A DNA stretch of 64,000 nt from Chaetorhynchus papuensis (lineage: Eukaryota > Chordata > Aves > Passeriformes > Rhipiduridae), in assembly GCA_013396525.1 (NCBI GenBank), contig VWYX01000705.1:315219-379218 (forward strand), in the 5' to 3' direction. The notes beneath the pieces were generated by a model, which saw only the letters and a list, made by a program, of their open reading frames with translations, searched no databases and had not been told where the DNA came from. Shown here piece by piece: positions 49,760 to 61,297 of the stretch. Positions within the stretch are counted from its first letter, which is position 1. Every line of letters begins with the position of its first letter. The translations under genes were made by a program, and so were the position numbers.

Positions 49760-51445
49760 CTGCTATACTACCTGTCTCCATTGCAGTTCGTGAGCATTTT
49801 GAAAGAAAGCTGTGAAAATCATTAGCTATTAAATGCTTTATATTATTTACTGCTTCACACAAGGCAAACTCGTCAGAGCAAACCTGGGTATTTTCCCATT
49901 TCTGAAGAATTAACTGGAGACCTGTTACATTACGTGTACTGAATTTCAGGTAAGCCTCGTTGGCCAACTTGTCTGAGTTGGCACTGATTTTTCTCTGGTC
50001 TCGGTAACAGAGACCTCAGCAATGTGTACAGTGTCCTGTTAAACTAGAGCACTTCCCTGAAGCCAAGATTGGAATAATTTTTTTTTTTTGTTTTATTTAA
50101 ACATTTACTTGTTCTCTATCAGGTTGAATAGCTTAAAACCTCTGTACTTCAGCATCACTTTTGTAAACAGGAAAGGGAAAGATCTCCCTGTTTTACATAA
50201 AATGTCTTCTCTGAAAGCTTAACTGGTAATTGAGTAGCACTGCGTTGGAGGGTGGAAATAAAGCTCATGTTGCACTGCATATGTATCCTTTACTTTTCTA
50301 GGAACAGGTATATATAGAGACATCTATAGATCTATCTCCATATACTTCTCACAGGAAATGCCATGTTTACCTCTGTGCCTCACAGGAAGGCTTCATCTTT
50401 TAACAAGGAGTCATAGGGAAAGATGCCCTTGGGTTGGGAGCTAAACTGCTTTTTTTAAAGGAGATTGGAAAATACATCCCTGGATAAACCATGGAAAAGG
50501 ATGGAGTTCAGATCACGTGTAAAGATCTCTCTTCAGCTCAGAGGTGCATCCTGGCTCTTGTTGATTGAGACTTTATTTAATTTTTTCTGTGCTCAAAGCC
50601 TCTGCTCAGGCAATGCAATAACTGCTTTCCCTGCTGCCATGCTGTAGACAATACATAATCAGGGCATGGCCAAGGCTTACTGATATTTTGAAGATGGCAA
50701 AAGGACTTCAGTAGTTCTGTGCCCTGGCTAAACTGGCTGGCTCAGGTCAGCCACCTGTGGTGTCGCCTTGCTAACAGACAGCTGTTCCTGAACTCTGCTT
50801 TCTGAGCCACATTCATGATGTGCAGCTGAGCAGATGTGTGAAGTGCCCTATATTTTTCATGCTGCCAGTGTAGGAGAGGGAATCAAAAGACTTCAGAGCC
50901 GGCTTTCACTTCTGAAGAGAGTAAGATCACAGTTTGATACCTGTCAGTGCTTCTTTTATGTCTGTTCAGACTTTTCTGCTCTGGATATTCTACCTTTCTA
51001 AATGGAGAACCTAATTGGTGTCTTTCAAGTTTCTTTTCCCACTCCTCTGTTTGCCCTATATGCTTCCACTGGTGCTAAATCTCATTACTGGGGCCAATAC
51101 ACAGCTTGTGGCAGGTGATTGAAAGAACAGAGCTTATGCAAAACACAACTGCCTACCACAGGAGACCTTTGGCTGTCAGAAATGAAATGTTTGGTGCATC
51201 TGTTCCAGTCTGAGCACTGCCTGCATCTCAGTCCTTCGTGTGGGCATAGCCTGATGCAGCAGCTTTTCTTCCTTGCTGGGCTTTTCTCCACTGTTCACCT
51301 CACCCCCAAACAGCCACTTGTGAATGGCATGTCTCTCTTAAATGTGTCTTCATCTTGCAAAGTTATTTGGGCTGAGTGTTTTGATAGCTGGACAGGATAA
51401 GTATGTTGTCGTACAGATCATCACAGGCTCTTTTAATAAGAATAA
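49760..51445. other. Convergent spacer between KMT5A and RILPL2 3' ends
   Basis: About 1.7 kb between the likely cleavage sites of two genes transcribed towards each other. It contains a possible distal KMT5A signal (50257-50262). No exon, RNA gene or recognisable repeat was seen on either strand. Confidence 0.6.
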
Positions 51446-51466
51446 AACCCACTTTTGTATAAATGT

Positions 51467-51472
51467 TTTATT
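51467..51472 (-). promoter_or_regulatory. RILPL2: RILPL2 polyadenylation signal AATAAA
   Basis: TTTATT on the plus strand, that is AATAAA on the minus strand, 234 bases downstream of the RILPL2 stop codon. It gives a short 3' UTR of about 250 bases. Confidence 0.7.
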
Positions 51473-51705
51473 TTCTACATGTGGGTAATGTCTGACAGTA
51501 AGAAATACAAAAAGTGTCTTTTAATAGTTTCTGAAAAAGCAGAGTAAAATCTATTCTGAAAGAATATTATACAACATGATTTTAATGAGATTGCTCATTC
51601 TCTACAGTAGGAGTGATGCTGCTTCTTCCAATCATTGTCTTTCCCAACGCCTCCGAGGCTCATCAGTGCCATTCTCAAGAGCAGCAGTTAAGTCCTTGAG
51701 GATGC

Positions 51706-54700
51706 TCATTTTCCATGTTTAAAAGAAAACCTAAAAAAAAAAAAAAAAATCAATAGCAGAAAGGAAACAATAATGTACAACTGGAAAAGAAGGAACAGGC
51801 AGGGGGCTGGCCCTGTCAATGTGCTATTTTGGGGGACTTAAGGGACACAGCTTGAGCTCATGGGTTTTGTGTACAAGGTCAACAAATCTCCAGGGCCAGC
51901 CATGGTGCTCCCACAGCACAGCCCTGAGGGGCTGGCAGGGGGGGCAAAGTATTGAATAGTTTTGCTCAGAAATGCTTGTTTTCCCTAGAAAAAAAGTGAC
52001 TCCCTGCTTGCCTGGGTGGAGGTTGCTTTCCTGTGCAGTGCTTTTTCCACAGGAAGAGATTGCTTTATCAGGTTTTTAACTTTACACGGAGAGCAGAAAA
52101 CAATATCCAGCCAATCAGGCTAAAATTCAGCATCCAGCCCTGGATTCACTGTGTAAGGAATGTGCCACGTTCTCACAAATTCTGCCCCAAAATGGGCAGA
52201 CAAACTTACAGCCGTTTGATGATTGTTTTCTCTTCACTGTCCTTGCTGGTGCCAGCACTGCTGCCACTGGCTTCTTTTTCCAGTTCTTCAGTTTGGTCCC
52301 TTTTCTGTGAGATGATCCCACTGGGAAGGGAAATGGTTTTGTTTATTTTTGGTGGGTTTGTGCAGAGTGTGACAGTGCACGTGTTAGAGGTCTCAATGGG
52401 CAGCTGGGACATGGGTGAATGAGTGCTCATAGGACAGGCATGGCAGCCCAGCCTCTTCCTTGCAGTGAACTGAAAAGAATGAATTATTTTCCCTAAATAC
52501 TGCAATGTAATGGTGCCAGGGTTATGCTCTAATGAGAACACTCCACAGAGCAAAAATGGCAGGTCATAATGGAGGTGAAAGGGAAGTGTAATCACACTTG
52601 GATTTGTGCAAAACTCCAAGGATAAGAGGAGGGTGCAGACACAAATGGTGAATTTCTGCAGGGGTAAATGTGTGGTACCTCCAGCGCAGCCACCAAGGCT
52701 GGGAACAGATGGGAGATTCCCAGCTCCCCTGCAAGGCAGGTGCCTGTTCCTCTTTCCACCCTACAGAGGAGAGAAGAAAGGCTTTGCCTCAGCACTAGAT
52801 TCTGTCATCCTCCTTGAGTATTTCTACACTCCAGAAGTTGTAACCGCCTACTCCAGCCAACAGTTTCAGTTTGACCAAGGGTGTTTTCCCCGCTTGGAAC
52901 CGGGTTAGATTTTCCCAGCCTGCACACTCAGTGTTCTCACAGCGTGTCCTGAGCTGACCTCATTCATTTGGAGAGCTCAGTGGATCAAAGCCTGTGACTG
53001 CAGTAGCTGCAGGCTGAGAGTAGCCAAGCAACACTCGACCGGATTAGGAAATAAAAATACGGGGCACTTAAAAACCGGTGTGACACCAGGCATGGGGTAA
53101 TTCCAAGGCAGACCCTGCTCTTGGGTAAATGAGACAACGAGCTGTTGAGTGACACTGCAGAGCTCTAACGTCTGCACAGTAACTTCTACCCAGAAATCAT
53201 AATGATAAAGGCAGCCCCCAAACACCACCAGTCACTGTGAGCCAGTCTCTGTGAGGATGTGTGTTACCTTCTGCTCTACAGAGCTTATTTCCAATGTGTA
53301 CAGGGCATTTTAGAACATAAATTTAACCTCTTCTCCTGCACAATTACTCTACTACAATTAAAATGAGGGTTTTATGTGACTGTTTAGAGGGAAAATGGGT
53401 TTTGGCTTAAGCTGTAACACTGTAGGAGGAGATAACCTCACAAATTACTCGCCTTGCAAAGCAGCCCTGCCCTGCTCCTGGTGTACAGCACTGTGACTCA
53501 AATCACTCAAAAACTGAAAACATTCCCTCTGTTACATTTTTAACTTGGCCTGTACTAAACTGTGTAACAGCTGGGAAATCAAAGCAAGAAGCCATTCCAT
53601 TGCTACACAGCAAAGCATCCAGCTGAGCCAGGGAAGTGCTGTCAGGCAGTTTGTAAATTCTTGGATTTAACGTAACTTCTTGGCTTAACCTGCCTGTTAC
53701 AGACAAGGCAAAGGGCAGGCTCACGGTATCCAGAAGGGTGCTGCTGAGATATCTCAACTGAAATCTAATATGCTCAGACATTTTGTGACTAGATTAAGAA
53801 GTAATTTCTTGACCCAAAGAGTTCATAATCCAACCTGATGAGAGGGGGCAGAGGTTGGGAAGGAGAGCCTTGGGGGTGAATGAATTTGTAGTGCCAAGAT
53901 CAAGGCCCTTCCCACATCCCACCCTTTGGCTCACACTGACTCTCCCTTCAAGAAAGACCAAGCCCTTCTCTGAAATCACTTGCTTTGCACAGTTCAAGGG
54001 CCTTACACAACCCTCTGCTGGCAGTCTTAAAAACCCCACAGCTTATCATGAATGATGAAAGAGCTCCATATTCTGTTTCTAGATCAGTGCCATACCCCCG
54101 TGGGAGTGACGGACCAGAGATAAACCAGCGTCGCGCTGCAGGAGGAAGGAAACTTTGACTAAAGCTGAGCTGGAAACCCCCCGTGCTCTTTGGTATGTAG
54201 TGTGGCTGTAGACACAGTGTGTGTGCAACTGCTGTGACTGCACAGACGAATTCCTGTGCACGGAACCCAGCCTGGATGTGGAGTGGGAGTAACTGTGTGT
54301 AGGCTGAGAGTGGGACGGTTATGGGAACAGGCTGAGAACTGTGCAGAGGAAAAGGGAGTTCAGTTTTTAAATCATGTTGCATAGAGATTTCATTGTTCCC
54401 CCCATTTTTCTTTGCTCACGTGTATGCTCTGAGGAGTACAGGGGTCACTTACGTGCCTGGACAGTGCCTATCCTGACCTAGGGGCCCAAACCTGCAAGAC
54501 TCTCATCTGATAAGCTTCCCAGACATGAAGTAATTGTTATTAGTAGTTACTAGTTCTCTGCTGACTTCAAGTTTTACCTCTTATAGCACTGTAGCTCCTC
54601 TTGCACCACCAGAAGCTGAGCTTTCAGCTGGTTCCTCTCTTGCAATACATCTCGGAGCTCCTGTAATGTGAACCGGGGCCGGTTGGGGTCTGTGAGGTCT

Positions 54701-55902
54701 ATCACCATTTGATCTGGTCCAAGGCTGGGCTGTAAAATAAACAGTGGTGGATCTTGTAACCTCTCAAAAAACTCAGCACCCAGAGAGTAAAAACTCAAGA
54801 TTTTATAAATATGGAATTTTTAGAACTAGTATGAATTCATCACAATCCTGATTTTTTTCCAAGCAGTTAATTATTGTTCTTCATATTTTTGTATTCCTTT
54901 GGTGACTGTGTTCCCCAGTCAAGTATAGGCCACAATTGTGACAGGCTCTGATCACAGCTAAAAGCAAAGTGTCTATCCCAAAGAGATTGCAATTTAGTTG
55001 TCAAGAAGATGCTTTTATCAGATTTTTCTCAGATGATGAGAGAGGCTGAGCCATCTAATGCCACACCAAAACTCCGTGTCAAAGAGAGGTGAGATCTGAA
55101 CTCGCCTTTCCTAATTTAAAACCTTTGTAATAATCAAGACTTCAATTTCTCTCACACGGGGTAACAAAGCCTCAGTGTTTTCATACAGCAAGTTGTTTCT
55201 ATGGGGCTGGTGCTGTGCCAAGAGCTGAACTCGGTGGGTTTGTACTCTGTGCGTGTCTGCACTACTTCACTGGCACTGCCCGTTGCTGAGCTAAAGCGGG
55301 TCAGTCACTGCAGTGAAACTGGAGCGAGGCATCCACAGCACTGCGACCCGTAACCACCCCGAAGGAAAGAGCTTCAAGGCTTTCATGGCCAAAGACGGGA
55401 AGTGACTTTGTGAGACTCGTTCTGCTGACACAAAAGAGACCGCAAGTATCCGCCGGTCCATCTGGTGTCGTTCAGGGCGCGCTCCGCGACCCGCGCGTGG
55501 TGTGCCCGTGCTGGGGAAGGGGCTCGAGTCCCGTGTGCCCCGGCCGGGTCCCGCACCCACCTGCGGGGCGCTCCCGCGGGTCGCCGCCCGCAGCTGCTCC
55601 AGCTCCCGCCGGAGGCTGTCGCGCTCCCGCCGCAGCTGCTCCTCGGCCACGCTGCTCTCGCTCACCAGCGCCTCCAGCATCTCCAGCACCCTGACGATCC
55701 TGAACTGCAGCCGGGCGCGGGCGGCGGGCAGCTGCGGCCCGGCGCGGAGCTGCAGCAGGTCCCGGCCCACCACGGAGGAGATGTCGTAGACATCCGTGGC
55801 CGTCAACTGGAACGGGCTCTTCTCCAGGGCGCTCTCCGGGCCGCCATCCTCATCCTCCTCCTCCTCCTCCAGCTCCTCCTCCCCCTCCCGGCCCCGCTCC
55901 AT
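51706..55902 (-). CDS. RILPL2: Rab-interacting lysosomal protein-like 2, complete
   Basis: RILPL2 is a small coiled-coil effector that binds phosphorylated Rab8/Rab10-class GTPases and myosin Va, and regulates ciliary membrane content and cell shape. Coding exons on the minus strand: 55561-55902, 54578-54729, 52210-52320, 51706-51730. They sum to 630 nt, giving 209 aa plus stop (human 211). The start MERGREGEEELEEEEE is the first Met before the Glu-rich head found in mammals; in-frame Met codons further upstream lie in the CpG-rich leader. The RH1 domain (KSPFQLTATDVYDI...IVRVLEMLEALV) is at about residues 29-110. The RH2 domain (DLTDPNRPRFTLQELRDVLQERN) is at about 125-160 and is the phospho-Rab-binding part. 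The protein ends IIKRLFSFKHGK, from a last coding exon of only 25 nt. Confidence 0.95.
51733..51749. repeat. RILPL2: A17/T17 run before the last RILPL2 coding exon
   Basis: A homopolymer that reads as T on the RILPL2 strand directly before the acceptor TAG of the 25-nt terminal coding segment. It serves as the polypyrimidine tract. Confidence 0.8.
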
Positions 55903-56450
55903 GCCCGCCGCACCCCGGTCCTCCCAGCCGGGCCGGGCGGCGCTGCCGGCGGGGCCGCGGGCGGAGCGCCTCCTCCCGCCCCCGGCGCTCCCATGGCGGC
56001 GGCCGCGGCCCGGCGGCGTTTCCCGCCCTGCCCCTTCCCCTGAGGAGGCACCGCCCGCCCTCCGCTGCCGGTAAGACACGAGGGGCTCTCGGTCAGCGCC
56101 GGGAACCGGCACGGAGCCGGGTGAAGTCATCGGCCTTTCCGCAGCGCCACATCCGCCTCGGCGGCTCTGGGAGCGGGGCGGGGGGACAGGCGGGCTCCGG
56201 CCGGCCGGGAGCGGGGAAAGGGGCTGAAATCGACCCTGGCGGGAGCGGCTGCGGTTGCCCCCGCCCGGCGGATCGGCCCCCGCCCGGCGGATCGGCCCCT
56301 GCCCGCCCGGAGAGCCGCGTCCCGCCGCGCCGGGCGGGTGAGGGGACAGGCGGCGGCGGGAGCGGGGCTGAGGGGCCTCGTCGGACCGGGCCGGGGCCCC
56401 TCAGGCCGGGGCAGGCCAGGGCTGGATCCGACTCCCCGACACGGCTCTGT
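55450..56450. promoter_or_regulatory. Shared CpG island: divergent RILPL2/SNRNP35 promoter
   Basis: The RILPL2 start codon (minus, 55902) and the inferred SNRNP35 first exon (plus, ending near 56337) lie head to head in one CpG-dense block, so the two genes probably share a promoter. GC-box-like CCCGCCC elements are frequent. A 19-bp unit is tandemly duplicated at 56262-56280 and 56281-56299. No TATA box is visible. Confidence 0.7.
56262..56299. repeat. Two-copy 19-bp tandem repeat in promoter
   Basis: The unit cgcccggcggatcggcccc occurs twice in a row without mismatch, each copy carrying a GC-box-like CGCCCGG core. It lies just upstream of the inferred first splice donor of SNRNP35. Confidence 0.85.
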
Positions 56451-56622
56451 GCCGGCATGTGGATTCAAACAACAGCGACACGGCTGGTTTGTTTTCATGT
56501 GTCACACTTTGGGGGGATTTTTGGATGAACACACAGTGCAGCGGTGCTGGAAGCGCTTCTTGCACAACCTGTTCCTGACACAGCCGTGAGCCTGTGCTAT
56601 GTGTGTTGTCCCCCACTAGACA

Positions 56623-57420
56623 ATGGCTGACTGGGCCCCCATAGCGAAGGAGTACGATCCCCTCAAGGCCGGCAGCATCGATGGCACAGACGAGGAGCCC
56701 CACGACCGGGCCATATGGCGGGCGATGCTGGCACGGTACGTACCCAACAAGGGCGTCACGGGAGATCCTCACCTCACCCTCTTCGTGGCGAGGCTCAATC
56801 TTCAGACCACAGAAGACAAGTTAAAGGAGGTTTTTTCCCGCTATGGAGACATCAGAAAGATCCGTCTGGTTCGAGACCTGGTCACGGGATTTTCCAAGGG
56901 TTACGCGTTTATCGAGTATAAAGAGGAGCGCGCGCTCTTGAAGGCCCACAGAGATGCCAACAGGCTGGTCATTGACCAGCATGAGATCTTTGTAGACTTT
57001 GAACTGGAAAGAACTCTCAAAGGATGGATTCCCCGGAGGCTTGGAGGTGGGTTTGGAGGCAAAAAGGAATCCGGGCAGCTGCGGTTCGGAGGACGGGACA
57101 GGCCTTTCCGAAAGCCCATCAATTTGCCAAACATGAAAAATGATTTCTATGGAGAAGGATCATCAGAGAAAAGAAACTGGTCTCGTGAGGGAACGAGGGA
57201 CTGGAGAACGAGGGACCGGGACCACGAGAGGAGCAGGGACAAACGCTGGCCAGAAAGGGAGCGGTCATGGGCTTGGGGTGACAGTGAGAGAGAGAGGGAT
57301 TCCAAAGATGAGAGGAGCAGGGGGAGGGAGAGGAAGGACAGAGACAGGAAGGACAGGGATAGAGACCGGAGCAGGGAGAGAGATACCAAGAAGCAAAGAG
57401 ATGATGATAAGCACCGATAG
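56623..57420 (+). CDS. SNRNP35: U11/U12 small nuclear ribonucleoprotein 35 kDa protein
   Basis: A component of the U11/U12 di-snRNP of the minor (U12-type) spliceosome, related to U1-70K. The whole 265-aa CDS is in one exon. ATG at 56623 starts MADWAPIAKEYDPLKAGSIDGTD, as in the vertebrate family, three bases after an acceptor (CCCCCACTAG at about 56610-56619); the leader exon probably ends at 56337 before GTGAGG. One RRM spans about residues 51-129, with RNP2 LFVARL (53-58) and RNP1 KGYAFIEY (92-99). A Gly-rich hinge (RRLGGGFGGKK) follows, then an Arg/Asp/Glu-rich tail with repeated KDRDR units. The protein is about 19 residues longer than human (246 aa), the extra length being in the charged tail. 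Fully intact. Confidence 0.97.
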   Translation: MADWAPIAKEYDPLKAGSIDGTDEEPHDRAIWRAMLARYVPNKGVTGDPHLTLFVARLNLQTTEDKLKEVFSRYGDIRKIRLVRDLVTGFSKGYAFIEYKEERALLKAHRDANRLVIDQHEIFVDFELERTLKGWIPRRLGGGFGGKKESGQLRFGGRDRPFRKPINLPNMKNDFYGEGSSEKRNWSREGTRDWRTRDRDHERSRDKRWPERERSWAWGDSERERDSKDERSRGRERKDRDRKDRDRDRSRERDTKKQRDDDKHR

Positions 57421-57600
57421 GTCACCTGTGCCTTGTCCTTGGGGTGTGTGACCTACCCTTACAGCAGCTCGGGGCTGTGACAGCATTCCCAGAACAAGCT
57501 GTGGTGTTGCCACCTAGTGCCTGTGGCTCTGCTGCCAGCAGCTCTCTGTAGTTTGGTTCCTAATGCAGTTCAGATGTGTGTTGAGTTGTTCTTCAGAGAA

Positions 57601-57606
57601 AATAAA
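57601..57606 (+). promoter_or_regulatory. SNRNP35: SNRNP35 polyadenylation signal AATAAA
   Basis: A canonical AATAAA 180 bases after the stop codon, followed by a T/G-rich stretch (tttttgaattggtgagtgctg). It defines a short 3' UTR of about 200 bases. Confidence 0.8.
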
Positions 57607-57624
57607 CTTTTGTATTAGTGTTTT

Positions 57625-58485
57625 TGAATTGGTGAGTGCTGTAAGAAATGCACCATGTGTATGGGTGTCCCACTGAGCTGAGCACACACCTTGTCTGGGA
57701 CCCATCTGGCTGCCTGGGTGAGGGGTTATCTGTGGGCCAGATGTCCACATGTCAGTTATGAAACAGTCCCATGTTGGAGACGCAGGAATGGAATAGCAAC
57801 AGACTGAAACTTCTCAAAAATGTGCCTCAAAACAGAAGCTGAAGGGATGTGGCTTCATTTTTGTGAAGACACTGGGACAGGCAAGACCTTTATTGGTACT
57901 GTGTCCTTAACCAGTTCTGCCAGGTGAGAGAGAATCATGGAACCAATCCACTGTGTATGACATGGGAGGATGAAACTCCTTTGTACAGGGGAATGTGCAC
58001 CACAGGACAGTAAGCAGGTCAGAAAATGCCCCATGTTCCTGATAAATCCATGGACAATCACTGAGGGAGGGTGTCATGGGTAAATGTGGTTGCAGCTGCA
58101 CCTACTCTGTCCTCACCCTTTACACAGGGTTTAAATCTGTTCTGGAAACTGGGTTTGCTGCTGGCTGTAGCTGAGTTGGGGAAAACAGAGGGCAAAACCT
58201 CTTTTTCAGGGCCAGGATGTGTAAATACAGACACACCTCTTCCATTAAGGAGCTTACAGTGCTTTCTAGAAAAGGTTCTGCCATGTTCTTTGTCATCATA
58301 AGCCATTCCTAATATAATGTATTTTAAATTGTGTTTCATCAGCCTTTGAATGTCTGTCCTAAACCTCATCTGGTTTGAGGCTGTATTTCCATGAAGAGTT
58401 GTATGCAGACAGATCCATAGGCTGCATCCCCAAGAAGGGATGGCATTACTTTCCACCAAAAAAAAGGACACAAGTCTTGCAGAAA
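57625..58485. other. Convergent spacer between SNRNP35 and RILPL1
   Basis: About 0.86 kb between the two likely cleavage sites. No coding exon, RNA gene or repeat recognised. Confidence 0.6.
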
Positions 58486-58489
58486 TACG

Positions 58490-61144
58490 TGTTTTTCAGA
58501 AATATTTATTAAACTGTTAAAATTATTTACTGCCCAACCAAAAAAAAAAAAAAAACCACCAAAAAAATGTCAGTGATCCTGCACTTGGCAGGCAGGATTG
58601 TTACACCCCTTACCTGCCAGCATCCTGGCCCCTTTTCTAAAAGCAGATTTTCCTTGAAGATTGACAAACAATACACGACAGATCTTTACAAACGCTTCCC
58701 TCCGTGCCATCCTTCCCGACGGCACCTGGGGCGTGTGAATGCAGCATTGCAAACACGACAAGGAGTGGTTAATGCCAGTAGGTCAGGAGGAGCTACCGAG
58801 GGGGTTGAGGTAATGGGCTGCAGAGATGTGGGGGAAGGCTGTCCTGCCTCGTGCAGTGGTTTGGTGTTGGCTGCAGAGCTGGCCCGACAGTGCCCCGGGC
58901 TCCGGGACGGGCTGGACGTGCACCAGGCCAGGAGACTTCCTTTGTGCTGCAGCGGCTTAGGTTCGGTCTGTGCAGTTCCATTATCCCAGCTCACTGCTCT
59001 CAGCTGATTTCCAAAGGGATCTGCTTACTCAGGCCGTGCATCCGCCCGTTCTGGCATTGTTTCTGCTCACTGCATCCCTTCTAAATGCGCCACACGACTG
59101 AACCGCGCTCGGGAGAGACTCGGGGTCATCCACAATTTAACTGCCTGATGTCACTGTGCTGCACCTTTTGTTTTCTCATATGGAAGTGAAGCCAAATCTT
59201 GGCAATTTAAGTATCATTAAATTAAGACACTCCCCCCATGTAAGAGTTGCTTTTCACACGAGGAGGGAAGTGCTGCTGTTTTAAGGACGTTACCAAAACA
59301 TAACCAGGCAGAAGGGCATCTGCCCAATACCCACACTGGACTCTGCTCACCGTGTCAAATGCAGGGGTTGCATATAAGGCCACATGTCCCCGCTGCCCCG
59401 AGCTGCAGTGACACCGGGGGGCACAGTAAACACTTTCCCTACCTAGAACACACAGAAGGTGCATGTTTGGAATGAAGCAGTTAAAGCCAGGAGCAGGGCA
59501 GCACACAGCCCACCACTGCAAGGAGCAGTTTCCTGCCAGGGTTTTACTGCAGGTGGGCTAAAGAACCGTTTGCTGCTCACACACATTAAAAATCCAATCT
59601 TGGATCACCCTGCAATAAAAACAACTGGCTTGTACTAAGCCCTGTGGAGTCCTCTGAGAGTTCCTTCTACACTCAGTACCTGGAGCAGTTGGAGCTTTAC
59701 TCCAGCCTGAGCTGTATTTCCTGTCCTCGGTGTCACTCCTGAGAAGAGGCTCTACAGAGCAGGTGGAGCAGCTGGGGCTGTGGTGCCAACAGCAGCTCCC
59801 AGCCCCTGGCACTGAGCTGCACATGCAGAAGCTGCCCATGGCCCTGCTGGCACTGGATCCTCCCCACCTTCCCAGCACACGGCCAATGTCCCAGAGACAC
59901 CTCAACCCTGTCCTCACACAGAGCTGTGGATACACTCACCCTCTCCTACCTGGTCAGGTGCCTTGTGGAGTGTGTGGAGCAGAGGTGGGCACTGCACTGA
60001 CACTGGGCTGTCCACAGCGCTGATGCTGTGGGGTTTTAGTGTTGGAAGGACAACCTCAGTCAGAGCCGGGGTCTCACCAGCTCAGCTGCAAAGCAGATCC
60101 AACCCCAGCCCCTGCTGAGTCGGCTGCCAGGCTCAGCCCTGGAACAGGGGCTACCCAGACATCTGCCAATACCAGAGGAGCAGCCTCACACATAGAATTT
60201 ATCTGCTCTGCCCAAGTAGTGTTTAGTTAAGAGAAAAGGTTGGGGTCATGTCTAGGTCAGTGAAATAGTTCGCGTCAGCCAGCTGAGGACGTTTCCCTCT
60301 GAAGTTGGACAGTCTTACCTAGACAGGAAACTGGAGTGTGACTTAATTAAAAACCTCTCTGTGGGAAGGATCTAATCCCTTTACAGCAGCTGCCTGCTAT
60401 ACTGGGGGGAAGTCCCTGGTAAGAAAGGAAAAAATGCAAGAGTTAGGATTCCTCCCTGTAAGCAATTTGTTTTCTATTAATACTGCAGAACACAAGGCAC
60501 GCTCACCTCATACATGGGCTCTTCATGCTTTAGGCACTATAAGCACAAGGGAAATGTACACTCACTGTCCCTCTCAAGGCTACTCCAGTTATCACTGTGT
60601 CAGGTGGATTTCCAAGGGGTGACTCTGCAAGATGCCGATGCCAGCGGCACTGACAGGACACAGCAGAGCTGTGGCTGCCACCAAGGGTGTCCAGCTGTCG
60701 CATCCCTCTTGAAAAGATTCTTACAGAAATAAAAAGCAAACAACCGATAGTGTTAACAAACAGGGTGAAAGAGTCTTTGCCCTGTACTAGATATACACTG
60801 CAAACAAACTTCTAATAATGGCACAGGTCCTTTTTTGGTTTAAAGAAGCTTGTGTTACTGTAGTTAATGCATGAACAAGATCATGGACTTGTTATTCAGC
60901 ACAAAACAAGTCATCTAGAAGCTTCCATGTCCCAGGGTGTCAGCAACTGTTACTACAAAGCTTGGGTTCCTGTTTGCAGCAAACAGTCACCAAGTGAACA
61001 GCGAGGGATCCTTTTTGGAGAGTCTGAACAACCCCCGAGGTGTGCAAGGCAAGTAATAGTGACGAGCTGCCGCGTTGCTTTACAGAAGCTTCTTGTTACG
61101 AGGCTGTCGAGATCTGCAGCAAACCAAACACCTCAGGGGTTTAG
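58490..61144 (-). other. RILPL1: RILPL1 3' untranslated region (inferred)
   Basis: A GC-balanced 2.65-kb stretch between the RILPL1 stop codon and the signal at 58505-58510. Several open frames overlap on both strands but none resembles a known protein or carries matching splice sites. The extent rests on the poly(A) signal alone; a shorter UTR is possible. Confidence 0.5.
58505..58510 (-). promoter_or_regulatory. RILPL1: Likely RILPL1 polyadenylation signal AATAAA
   Basis: TTTATT on the plus strand, AATAAA on the minus strand. It is 2.63 kb downstream of the RILPL1 stop codon. It is the best placed canonical signal before the SNRNP35 3' end, so cleavage would fall near 58490. Confidence 0.5.
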
Positions 61145-61289
61145 TCACAGGTGTTGTAGGGCTTCTTGTCCTTGTTCCATGTAGGAGTCATCTCTGTTTG
61201 AATGTGACCATTCTCCAAAAGTTTCCTGGAAGTGGACATTTTTCTGTGACGCCTGCATACGTTTCTTATCACGAGAGAAGAAACTAAAC
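61145..61289 (-). CDS. RILPL1: RILP-like protein 1, last coding exon (partial gene)
   Basis: RILPL1 is a coiled-coil effector of phosphorylated Rab8/10/12 that acts at centrosomes, primary cilia and lysosomes. The minus strand has an acceptor (CCCGGAAG at 61290-61297), then G completing a split codon, then 47 residues and TGA at 61147-61145. The protein has FSFFSRDKKR near its start and ends DDSYMEQGQEALQHL, matching the known RILPL1 C-terminus. The phase of the exon start (two bases carried from the previous exon, then G, read as Leu-Phe-Ser-Phe) is the same as in RILPL2. Upstream exons are not found before base 64000, so the rest of the gene is beyond the window. Confidence 0.9.
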
Positions 61290-61297
61290 CTTCCGGG

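Noticed and set aside
56866..56880. GGTTCGAGACC resembling a tRNA B box
   Set aside because: It is within the SNRNP35 RRM coding sequence; no A box or cloverleaf fits around it.
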